Shown here in pieces: positions 1 to 6,580 of a DNA stretch of 37,145 bases; position 1 is the stretch's first letter; the number at the start of each line of letters is the position of its first letter. A program made the position numbers and the translations under genes. Where the stretch lies: contig JAKQJL010000034.1 of assembly GCA_029561175.1 (NCBI GenBank), positions 1 through 37,145 of the forward strand. The letters run 5' to 3'. This DNA is from a bacterium. GTDB taxonomy: Bacteria > Patescibacteriota > Microgenomatia > UBA12405. The notes under the pieces were generated by a model. It was not told the DNA's origin. It saw only the letters and a list, made by a program, of their open reading frames with translations, and did not search any database.

Positions 1-6
1 TTAATG

Positions 7-324
7 TCATTTTCTAAAAGATAAATTTAAATTTACTCCGTCTGTTATTTCATAAGAATTATTTAAGTTGACAAACAAGGTTTTTCTTCTTCCAATAATT
101 GTTTGAATACCATTTACTTTAAAAGATACTTGGTGGTCAGGTTGGCTTCCTTTTAAAATAACAGTTGCACTATGTTTATCATCATTTACATATATTTTCT
201 CAATACAATCAATACCAACACTTCCAAAATCTTTATTTCTACTATTTCCATGATCATCATTTCGGTATTCTCCGTCATAATAAATCATTGTTGTTCCTTC
301 TGATTCTATATATAATGGCGCCAT
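7..324 (-). CDS. hypothetical protein, 105 aa
   Basis: I do not recognise this protein. The ATG-initiated frame codes for a soluble, rather basic and probably beta-rich polypeptide without a signal peptide or membrane segment. The C-terminal half alternates hydrophobic and polar residues and has a basic patch (GRRKTLF). It stands alone and is divergent from uvrC. A -10-like TAATAC (332-337) ends 7 bases before the ATG, the same geometry seen at other transcription-unit starts in the window, which supports this start. An internal Met at residue 13 is an alternative. Gene status is likely from the full-length open frame and promoter geometry, but no function can be given. Confidence 0.6.
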   Translation of the reverse strand: MAPLYIESEGTTMIYYDGEYRNDDHGNSRNKDFGSVGIDCIEKIYVNDDKHSATVILKGSQPDHQVSFKVNGIQTIIGRRKTLFVNLNNSYEITDGVNLNLSFRK

Positions 325-331
325 AGTTTGA

Positions 332-337
332 GTATTA
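332..337 (-). promoter_or_regulatory. -10 hexamer of the 105-aa gene, leaderless geometry
   Basis: On the minus strand TAATAC (4 of 6 to TATAAT) is followed by 7 bases and then the ATG. No convincing -35 box is visible. Confidence 0.35.
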
Positions 338-396
338 AAAACTATAATTCATATATAACCCTACATTCACTTAGTACTATAATTTTTGTTGTCATA

Positions 397-425
397 TTGA
401 TTTATATTTCTAATAACTATATTAT
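397..425 (+). promoter_or_regulatory. uvrC promoter, TTGATT-N17-TATTAT
   Basis: A -35 box TTGATT (397-402) and a -10 box TATTAT (420-425) are separated by exactly 17 bases. The expected transcription start near 432 lies about 3 bases before the uvrC ATG, so the mRNA would be essentially leaderless. No Shine-Dalgarno sequence precedes the ATG. Confidence 0.6.
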
Positions 426-434
426 AAGCCATAA

Positions 435-1682
435 ATGCCAAAAAGTACAATAAATTTGATCAATCTTCCCACTTCTCCTGGTTGCTATCTCTACCGGGAT
501 GCTTTGGGTGAGATTATTTATGTTGGCAAAGCCATCAATTTAAAAAAACGTGTTTCTCAATATTTTCACCGCGACGATGCTCTTGGCCCCAAAACTCAAA
601 CTCTAGTTTCTCAAATTGCTTCAATCGAAACCAAGGTTGTTAGTTCCGAAATCGAAGCTTTAATTCTAGAATCTAGTCTTATCAAAAAATATCGCCCTAA
701 ATATAATTCTCTTTTAAAAGATGATCGATCATATTCTTATATCGTCATTACTAATGATCTTTTTCCTCTGGTTTATTCTACCCACTATTCATCAATTCCT
801 CCCAAATCAACCGTCTTTGGGCCTTTCCCTTCAGGTAAAGATGTTGTCAATTTACTCTCAACTATTCACCACATTTTTCCCTATTATAAAAAAGCTCACC
901 CCAAAACCGAGTGTCTTTATTGCCATTTAAATCAGTGTCCTGGCCCAAATCCAAATCGTCAAGATTATCTAAAAACTATTTCAAAAATTAAAAAAATTCT
1001 AAATAATAAGTTTTCACTACTTCGTCGTCAGTTGGTTTCAGAAATTAAAAAAGTAAATCAACCCGAGTCTTACGAAAAAGCTTTAGCACTAAAAAAACAA
1101 TTAGATTCACTAGATTATATTGTTTCTGGTTGGCGAAATTTAAAGAACCTTTTTGAATCAGTCAATTTATCTGAAGATAAACAGAGTCAAGCTATAAACG
1201 AGCTAAAAACAACCATAAATTTGCCTAAAATTAATCGGATTGAATGTTACGATATTTCTCAAATGGGTACCAAATATTTTGTTGGTTCAATGGTGGTTTG
1301 GCAAAATGGCGCCATCGATAAATCGCAGTATAAAAAATTTAAAATTAATACTAAAGTCACTCCCGATGATCAATATATGATTAAAGAAGTTGTCTTTCGT
1401 CGTCTTCGTCATCCAGAATGGGGGACTCCCGATTTAATTATGGTTGATGGTGGTAAACCTCAAGTATCATCGGTTACCACTATTACTGATTTGCCAGTAA
1501 TTGGTTTAGCCAAAAAATTCGAAACTATTGTTATAAAAAATCAAAATGGTTTTCAGGAAATAAATTTACCAGTTAATTCTTCTGCTCTTAATTTACTAAA
1601 ATCACTTCGAGATGAAGCTCATCGTTTTGCCAATTATTACCGTTGTCAACTTATGTCTCAGTCAAGTGGATTGCTTTCCTAA
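435..1682 (+). CDS. uvrC: UvrC-type excinuclease subunit without HhH domain
   Basis: UvrC is the dual-incision nuclease of nucleotide excision repair and works with UvrA and UvrB. The N-terminal GIY-YIG domain is visible at residues 15-95 (GCYLY, then YVGKA). A Cys-rich segment (CLYCHLNQCPGP, about 160-171) matches the cysteine motif of the family, and a UvrB-binding UVR-like helix pair lies near 212-230. The RNase H-like endonuclease half has ECYDIS (D273), MVDGGKPQ (D338) and DEAHRFA (H396), which match the usual catalytic residues. The protein stops about 15 residues after the DEAHRFA motif. Typical UvrCs are near 600 aa and end with a tandem helix-hairpin-helix DNA-binding domain, which is absent here. 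Its 3' end overlaps convergent rel by 32 bases. Confidence 0.93.
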   Translation: MPKSTINLINLPTSPGCYLYRDALGEIIYVGKAINLKKRVSQYFHRDDALGPKTQTLVSQIASIETKVVSSEIEALILESSLIKKYRPKYNSLLKDDRSYSYIVITNDLFPLVYSTHYSSIPPKSTVFGPFPSGKDVVNLLSTIHHIFPYYKKAHPKTECLYCHLNQCPGPNPNRQDYLKTISKIKKILNNKFSLLRRQLVSEIKKVNQPESYEKALALKKQLDSLDYIVSGWRNLKNLFESVNLSEDKQSQAINELKTTINLPKINRIECYDISQMGTKYFVGSMVVWQNGAIDKSQYKKFKINTKVTPDDQYMIKEVVFRRLRHPEWGTPDLIMVDGGKPQVSSVTTITDLPVIGLAKKFETIVIKNQNGFQEINLPVNSSALNLLKSLRDEAHRFANYYRCQLMSQSSGLLS

Positions 1683-3084
1683 TATGTTCTCTGGCGTTTG
1701 AAGATACTACTATATTTAGCCAATTTTTATTAACAATTGGTTTTTTAGTGGCAATAATCTCAATCAAATCTCCAGTTTTTAAAACCGTATCTATTCCTTT
1801 GTAATTATTATTTATCATCGCTCCTTTACAGCGGTCACCCAGATTAGAATGAATTTGATAAGCAAAATCAATCACTGTGCTGCCTTTAGGCAATTGAATC
1901 GTGTCACCTTTAGGAGTGAACACATAAATAAATTTATCTAAAACACTAATTCGATAATTTTTAATTTTATCGCCACCTGTTTGCCAGTTAACTAGCTCTT
2001 TAACCCACTCATATCCAACTCCACTTACCCCGGTGGTACCTTTACTCATTTTATAAGCGATATGAGAAGCAGGACCAAATTCATTAAATTCATGCATTTG
2101 AAAAGTTCGAATCTGAACCTCTACCGTTAATTTGTTTTTCCAATTTAAAGTAGTTTGAATAGATCTGTATCCATTTGGTTTTGGGCTGGAAATATAATCA
2201 TCAAATTCATTTGGTAAATACTCAAATTTAGCGTGTAATAATCCCAGTACGGTATAACAATCAGCTACCGATTCAACCAAAATTCTCACCCCCACCCGAT
2301 CTAATAACTTTTTCTTTAAAAAAGATCCGTATAAACTTTTTATTCTTCCTTGAATCTCGTAGTTATTAATATGATTAATCGCTGCCATTTGATTAATTTC
2401 ATTTTTAACTAAACCCAAAGCTTTAATTTCCTCCCGTTTTCTTTCAGAGATTCTTTCGTCCAATTCTTTCGCTTCTTTAGGATATAAAATTTTAAAGGCG
2501 ATATCTTCCAATAGTCTTTTAAAATAATGCAAACCCACATATTCTGCCACTGGCCCATAAATTCCAAAAACTCTTTTGGCATATTTTATTTGTCTTTCGG
2601 GTGATAACGATTTAATCGTCATCCCGTTATGAAGTTTATCGACCAATCTAATAATCAACACTCGCACGTCATCTACCGAAGAAAATAAAAATCTTCTAAA
2701 AACTTCAATATTTGTTTGATGAATTTCAATTCCACTAGTTTTTTTCTTAACCTCGGTCATGCCTTCTACTAGTAAAGCCACTTCATCTCCAAACTCATTG
2801 GCAATATCGTTCACTGTAATGTTAGTATCCTCAACACAATCATGTAATAACGCCGCTACCACGGCTTTCTCACCAACTCCCAATTGAGCACACACCTTAG
2901 CTACCCAAATCGGATGAGTAATATAAGCTTCTCCCGATTCTCTTCTTTGTCCTTGGTGGGCTAACAAGGCGTAATCATAGGCTTTTTGAATTTCAGCCAC
3001 AGGTAAATTATTTTCGATTGCCACCTTTTCTAGTTCAGGCCAAAAATTTTCTGAAAAAATATTTAAATCAAGATCTAAAGTCAT
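1651..3084 (-). CDS. rel: bifunctional (p)ppGpp synthetase/hydrolase, short form (HD-synthetase-TGS)
   Basis: Stringent-response enzyme making and degrading (p)ppGpp. With ATG 3084 as start (477 aa), the HD hydrolase domain spans about 25-185, with H43, H81-D82, the ED of HDCVED and a DKLHN motif (D149), so hydrolysis looks intact. The synthetase domain spans about 240-350 (LDRVGVRI, YISSPKPNGYRS, EVQIRT). A TGS domain follows at about 384-446. Usual long RSH proteins exceed 700 aa; the helical, zinc-finger and ACT regions that bind the ribosome are missing. A TTG at 3123 would give 13 more residues but overlaps the sortase end; the ATG lies 22 bases after the sortase stop and is preferred. 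Probably co-transcribed with the sortase. Confidence 0.93.
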   Translation of the reverse strand: MTLDLDLNIFSENFWPELEKVAIENNLPVAEIQKAYDYALLAHQGQRRESGEAYITHPIWVAKVCAQLGVGEKAVVAALLHDCVEDTNITVNDIANEFGDEVALLVEGMTEVKKKTSGIEIHQTNIEVFRRFLFSSVDDVRVLIIRLVDKLHNGMTIKSLSPERQIKYAKRVFGIYGPVAEYVGLHYFKRLLEDIAFKILYPKEAKELDERISERKREEIKALGLVKNEINQMAAINHINNYEIQGRIKSLYGSFLKKKLLDRVGVRILVESVADCYTVLGLLHAKFEYLPNEFDDYISSPKPNGYRSIQTTLNWKNKLTVEVQIRTFQMHEFNEFGPASHIAYKMSKGTTGVSGVGYEWVKELVNWQTGGDKIKNYRISVLDKFIYVFTPKGDTIQLPKGSTVIDFAYQIHSNLGDRCKGAMINNNYKGIDTVLKTGDLIEIIATKKPIVNKNWLNIVVSSNAREHIRKAIHLTET

Positions 3085-3106
3085 TTGGGAAATTATAAAC
3101 CTATTT

Positions 3107-3796
3107 TTAAATTTTTTGAGCAAATACCAATAGTCTTTTCCAATCGGTTCCCAATGGCCAACAAGTTTGCAGAATCACTATTTCTTTATCTGGCTCTTTA
3201 TAATTTAAATATTCAATTTGTGAAGCTTCCACTACTTCAGTTTTATAAACTCGATAATTATGTACTTCTCCCTGATATCTAATTTGAACTTCATCATTCG
3301 TCTTTAATTCTCCCAACAGGTAAAATACCGAGTTCTTCCTTACCATATCAATTCCCTGATCAGTTGAGTGGGCAAAAATATAGGTAGTATGATTTGGTCC
3401 TAATCCTGGAAAATTACTTCCTTTGGCTTGAGCTACCACATTCTCTTTTAAAATCGGTAAATACTCAGTATCTTTAAAAGGATTAATATTGGGAACAATA
3501 TTTGAATATGCCGATATTTTAGGAATAATAATCGAGTATTCTTGGTCATCAAACTCTTTTGTTTCTATATTATTGGGTAATAAAGCAGTTTTTGTTTCAT
3601 ATTTATAAACTACTTTAACCAGTGGGCTGTACAAATAAAATATGTATCCTAAAGAGATTAAAAACAGGCAAGTTCCAAGGTAGAATACAACTTTTCTTAA
3701 CTTGCTAGGGTTATGATAGATAATCCCTTTTTTAGATCTAATTTTAACTTTTCTCGTTTTTGGAGTAACACGAAAAAAGTCTGTAATTATCGACAT
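3107..3796 (-). CDS. sortase family transpeptidase, N-terminally membrane anchored
   Basis: Sortases cleave a C-terminal LPxTG-like signal on secreted proteins and transfer the protein to an amine on the cell surface. The 229-aa protein has a basic cytoplasmic tail, one membrane segment at about 36-58 and an extracytoplasmic sortase domain from about 85. The catalytic triad is readable: H143 in YIFAHSTDQ, C212 in LQTCWPLGTD and R221 in WKRLLVFA. The order and spacing fit class C/D/E-like sortases; I cannot assign the class. It is the first gene of a minus-strand pair with rel. A candidate substrate with an IPDTG signal is encoded at 21442-22053. Confidence 0.92.
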   Translation of the reverse strand: MSIITDFFRVTPKTRKVKIRSKKGIIYHNPSKLRKVVFYLGTCLFLISLGYIFYLYSPLVKVVYKYETKTALLPNNIETKEFDDQEYSIIIPKISAYSNIVPNINPFKDTEYLPILKENVVAQAKGSNFPGLGPNHTTYIFAHSTDQGIDMVRKNSVFYLLGELKTNDEVQIRYQGEVHNYRVYKTEVVEASQIEYLNYKEPDKEIVILQTCWPLGTDWKRLLVFAQKI

Positions 3797-3802
3797 AATC
3801 TT

Positions 3803-3832
3803 ATTTTATATCCACTTGTTTGACAAATACAA
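3803..3832 (-). promoter_or_regulatory. sortase-rel promoter, TTGTAT-N18-TAAAAT
   Basis: On the minus strand TTGTAT (3832-3827) and TAAAAT (3808-3803) are 18 bases apart, and the -10 ends 6 bases before the sortase ATG. This predicts a leaderless mRNA. It interlocks with the divergent greA promoter, whose TTGACA occupies 3820-3825. Confidence 0.45.
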
Positions 3833-3848
3833 GGCCATACTTTACTAT
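3820..3848 (+). promoter_or_regulatory. greA-lysS operon promoter, TTGACA-N17-TACTAT
   Basis: Perfect -35 TTGACA (3820-3825), 17-base spacer, -10 TACTAT (3843-3848). This is one of the two best promoter matches in the window. Expected transcription start is near 3855, about 130 bases before greA. Confidence 0.7.
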
Positions 3849-3858
3849 ATAACCTCAT

Positions 3859-3927
3859 ATGACCACAAAATACTTATCTCAAAATCAAAGTAAGTGTTCT
3901 GGTGGCTTCATTATCTGTCTCCCTTAA
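3859..3927 (+). CDS. possible leader peptide, 22 codons, upstream of greA
   Basis: A short frame starts with ATG about 4 bases after the predicted transcription start and ends with TAA just before the greA leader hairpin. It would encode 22 residues beginning MTTKYLSQNQ and ending in FIICLP. Its last codons cover the left arm (3919-3923) of the outer stem of the terminator-like structure, so a translating ribosome would block that stem. There is no enrichment for one amino acid. A frame this short may occur by chance. Confidence 0.3.
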   Translation: MTTKYLSQNQSKCSGGFIICLP

Positions 3928-3976
3928 CTATTAAGCTTAAAATACATAGCTTAATCAACTCTCGGGAGCTTTTTTT
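3919..3976 (+). terminator. terminator-like hairpin with U-tract just upstream of greA (possible attenuator)
   Basis: An outer stem CTCCC/GGGAG (3919-3923 with 3964-3968) encloses a perfect 8-bp inner stem ATTAAGCT/AGCTTAAT (3930-3937 with 3948-3955), followed by C and seven T (3970-3976). The structure ends 12 bases before the greA ATG and lies downstream of the strong promoter at 3820-3848, so transcripts must pass it to reach greA and lysS. The internal loops (6 and 8 bases) make the fold moderate rather than strong. Confidence 0.5.
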
Positions 3977-3988
3977 ATCAATCAAAAT

Positions 3989-4450
3989 ATGAATAAAACA
4001 CTTCTAACTCAAGAAGGCGCTATCAAATTACAAGTAGAATTAAAGGATCTTAAGGAAAAAAGAGATCACTTAATTGGTCAAATCGAAGAAGTTGCTCAAC
4101 CTGATGAATCAGGTGAAGATGGCTTGGCCACTCAACTTAAAGAAGAACTTGAAGTAATTTACGATAAAATCGACAAGATTGAAGAAACTTTAGAAGTTGC
4201 TGAAATAATTACCGATAAAAAACAATCTTTTAAAACTGTTCAAGTTGGTGCCTCAGTTAAAATAAAGATCTCTGGCAATTCCGTTAAAGAATTTCATATT
4301 GTAAATCAGATGGAATCAGACCCAACCATTAACAAAATTTCAGATACTTCACCTTTAGGCTCAGCTCTTCTTGGCAAAAAAGTTGATGATGAAATTGAAG
4401 TTCTTGCACCTGTAGGCAAAATTACCTACAAAATTGTTTCCATTGGCTGA
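3989..4450 (+). CDS. greA: transcript cleavage factor, GreA family
   Basis: GreA rescues backtracked RNA polymerase by inserting a coiled coil through the secondary channel and stimulating cleavage of the RNA 3' end. The 153-aa length is normal (about 158). The N-terminal two-helix coiled coil covers about 1-75 and the FKBP-like C-terminal domain about 80-153, with the family sequence near SPLGSALLGKKVDDEI. The coiled-coil tip, normally GDxxEN with two catalytic acidic residues, reads PDESGEDG: acidic but altered, so cleavage activity should not be assumed; a Gfh-like inhibitory role is possible. There is no Shine-Dalgarno sequence. It is the first full gene of an operon with lysS, 11 bases downstream. 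Confidence 0.9.
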   Translation: MNKTLLTQEGAIKLQVELKDLKEKRDHLIGQIEEVAQPDESGEDGLATQLKEELEVIYDKIDKIEETLEVAEIITDKKQSFKTVQVGASVKIKISGNSVKEFHIVNQMESDPTINKISDTSPLGSALLGKKVDDEIEVLAPVGKITYKIVSIG

Positions 4451-4461
4451 TAAAATAAGTC

Positions 4462-5907
4462 ATGTCCGACTTAATACAACAACGTCAAGAAAAGCTTCAA
4501 AAATTAAAATCTTTAGGGTTAGACCCGTATCCTCAACCAAATTTAGTCAACCGAGATTCTACTCAAGTAGCTAAAACAAAAATCGATCAAACCACTACTG
4601 TTGCTGGTCGATTAATGCTACTTCGTGGTCACGGTAAAATTCTGTTTGCCGATCTGCAAGATTTTTCTGGAAAAATTCAAGTATTTTTCGAACAAAATAC
4701 TCTTGGCGAAAAAATGGAACAGGTTAAACTATTTGATATTGGCGATATCGTCACCGTTACTGGCATTGTATTTAAAACTACTGCTGGTGAAATTACCATC
4801 CGAGTTTCAGACTTTCAAATTCTGGCTAAAAACCTCCGCCCCCTACCCGAAAAATGGCATGGATTAACCGATACTGAAGAATGTTATCGTCAACGTTACG
4901 TCGATTTAATTGTTAATGCCGAATCACGTCAGGTCTTTTTGACTCGAACCAAAATCCTTTCTAGTATGCGTCAATTTCTAGATGATCATGGTTTTCTCGA
5001 AGTTGAAACTCCTATTCTTCAACCTGTATATGGAGGAGCTTCAGCTAAACCATTTATCACCAAACATAATGAACTCGATCAAGAAATGTATCTTCGAATT
5101 AGCGATGAACTTTATTTAAAAAGATTAGTTGTTGGTGGTTTTGAAAAAGTTTACGAAGTATCCCGTGATTTTCGTAACGAAGGTGTTTCTCGTTTTCATA
5201 ATCCTGAATTTACTCAAATCGAGTTTTATTACGCCTACATTGATTATCAAGAATTAATGAAGTTTACCGAAGAATTAATTGTCGATGTCGTCAAAAAAGT
5301 AAAAGGTAATCTCCAAGTTGTTTTTCAAGGAAAAACTCTCGATTTTACTCCACCTTTTAAAAAACTTAGTTTTAAAGATGCTATTTTAGAAAAAACTAAA
5401 ATTGATATCGATTTAATTAAAACTGAAGCTGATTTTCTAAAAAGTATTCAAGACTCTAAATTAAAATTAGATTTAAATGGTGTGGTTGGTCTCGGTGCCA
5501 TGTTCGATGCTCTTTACAAAGAATACGTTCGCCCATATTTGGAAGGTCCACTTTTTATTACCGACTACCCCTCAGAGATGATTGCTCTGGCCAAAAGGAA
5601 ACCAGAAAATCCTTCCAAAATTGCTTCTTTTCAACTAATCGCTTGTGGTACTGAATTGTTAAAAGCTTATAACGAGTTAAATGATCCCAAAGATCAACAC
5701 GATCGTTGGGTTGATGAGGAAACATTAGCTAAAAAAGGTGCCGAAAACGCCATGCAATTAGATACCGATTATCTTCGGGCTCTTGAATATGGCATGCCAC
5801 CAACGTCTGGTTGGGGGATGGGTATCGATCGTTTTACTCAATTTTTAACTGACTCGCCAACCATCAAAGACGTTATCTTATTTCCCGCCATGCGCCAGGA
5901 GGGGTAA
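4462..5907 (+). CDS. lysS: lysyl-tRNA synthetase, class II
   Basis: Charges tRNA-Lys with lysine in the cytoplasm. The anticodon-binding OB domain is at about 45-125 (VAGRLMLLRGHGKILF). The class II catalytic core follows, with motif 1 near VETPILQP (181-188), motif 2 at 231-253 (YEVSRDFRNEG, then HNPEFTQIE) and motif 3 at 450-457 (GWGMGIDR). The lysine-specific stretch LKAYNELNDP is present. At 481 aa it is slightly shorter than the usual 490-505 and ends soon after motif 3. Its last codons carry a strong Shine-Dalgarno sequence for the next gene, whose ATG begins directly after the lysS stop. Confidence 0.97.
   Translation: MSDLIQQRQEKLQKLKSLGLDPYPQPNLVNRDSTQVAKTKIDQTTTVAGRLMLLRGHGKILFADLQDFSGKIQVFFEQNTLGEKMEQVKLFDIGDIVTVTGIVFKTTAGEITIRVSDFQILAKNLRPLPEKWHGLTDTEECYRQRYVDLIVNAESRQVFLTRTKILSSMRQFLDDHGFLEVETPILQPVYGGASAKPFITKHNELDQEMYLRISDELYLKRLVVGGFEKVYEVSRDFRNEGVSRFHNPEFTQIEFYYAYIDYQELMKFTEELIVDVVKKVKGNLQVVFQGKTLDFTPPFKKLSFKDAILEKTKIDIDLIKTEADFLKSIQDSKLKLDLNGVVGLGAMFDALYKEYVRPYLEGPLFITDYPSEMIALAKRKPENPSKIASFQLIACGTELLKAYNELNDPKDQHDRWVDEETLAKKGAENAMQLDTDYLRALEYGMPPTSGWGMGIDRFTQFLTDSPTIKDVILFPAMRQEG
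5897..5904 (+). promoter_or_regulatory. strong Shine-Dalgarno AGGAGGGG for the HD gene
   Basis: AGGAGGGG lies within the last lysS codons, 3 bases before the following ATG (5 from the AGGAGG core). It is the only clear Shine-Dalgarno sequence I noticed in the window and fixes the start of the next gene at 5908. Confidence 0.75.
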
Positions 5908-6480
5908 ATGGATCGACAGTTGTTTGAAAACGCAGTTAAAGCTAATCTTGAAACCAATATTTACTATCATTCTTTAGCGCTTGAAGCGTGCATGTTAGCT
6001 CTTTACGACTATCTAAAACCAACAACTGGGCCATCAAAAGAAGATTGGGGTTTAGCAGGTTTAATTCATGATATTGATTACGCTGGTGAAACAAAATCAG
6101 ATCATCCTTATAAAACCTTAGAAGTTTTAAAAAAATATAAATTAGAAATTTCACCAGTTGTTGATCGAATTGTCAAAGATCATTGTGCTTCAACTGGTTT
6201 ACCTGCCGGAGCCTTAGCGCCGGCGGGATGGGCTATTCGTTGTGCCGATTCATTAACTGGTCTAATTACTGCCACTGCTTTGGTTTATCCTTCAAAAAAA
6301 CTTGCTGATGTAAAACTATCATCGGTCGTAAAAAGATTTTTAAAAGAACCAAAATTTGCTGCTGGCACTCGTCGAGAAGAGGTCGCATTATGTCAAACTA
6401 TGCTTAATATCCCTTTAGAGAAATTCATTGAAATTTGTTTTTTGGCAATGCAAAAAATTGCCCCAAAGATTGGTCTATAA
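5908..6480 (+). CDS. HD-superfamily hydrolase, predicted
   Basis: A 190-aa protein of the HD metal-dependent phosphohydrolase superfamily. Metal ligands are visible as H21 (YYHSLALEA), H54-D55 (LIHDIDYAG), H92 (KDHCAST) and D114 (RCADSLTG), spread in the usual HD order. It resembles a group annotated only as predicted HD-superfamily hydrolases, and the substrate is unknown; nucleotide or phosphoester hydrolysis is the general expectation. It follows lysS with no gap and has an excellent ribosome binding site, so it is translated from the greA-lysS transcript. No membrane segment. Confidence 0.85.
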   Translation: MDRQLFENAVKANLETNIYYHSLALEACMLALYDYLKPTTGPSKEDWGLAGLIHDIDYAGETKSDHPYKTLEVLKKYKLEISPVVDRIVKDHCASTGLPAGALAPAGWAIRCADSLTGLITATALVYPSKKLADVKLSSVVKRFLKEPKFAAGTRREEVALCQTMLNIPLEKFIEICFLAMQKIAPKIGL

Positions 6481-6539
6481 GTCAATTGTCAACTAGCTAA
6501 CATAAAGATAAATAATGCCTATAATAAGGCAATATACAA

Positions 6540-6568
6540 TTAGTAATCACTCTAAATTATGCTACAAT
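6540..6568 (+). promoter_or_regulatory. candidate serS promoter, -10 TACAAT
   Basis: TACAAT (6563-6568) lies 12 bases before the serS ATG; the -35 at 17 bases is poor (TTAGTA, 6540-6545). A second candidate upstream is CTAACA (6497-6502)-N17-TATAAT (6520-6525), whose -10 sits in a small hairpin (TGCCT/AGGCA). I cannot choose between them. Confidence 0.35.
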
Positions 6569-6580
6569 ACTTTTCAGTTC

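Noticed and set aside
721-930. Alternative-frame ORFs within uvrC, and similar ones within lysS, serS, secA, typA, ftsX and the glycosyltransferase genes
   Set aside because: They lie inside strongly supported genes, lack recognisable domains and have no start context of their own.
3855-3988. T-box riboswitch upstream of greA-lysS (leader, terminator, downstream aminoacyl-tRNA synthetase, a GGTGG stretch)
   Set aside because: The leader is too short for a Stem I, the core T-box sequence with UGGNACC is absent (GGTGGCTTC does not match), and the synthetase is the second gene.
6515-6580. Upstream extension of serS from ATG 6515
   Set aside because: The added 22 residues do not resemble the SerRS N-terminus and include candidate promoter sequences (TATAAT, TACAAT).
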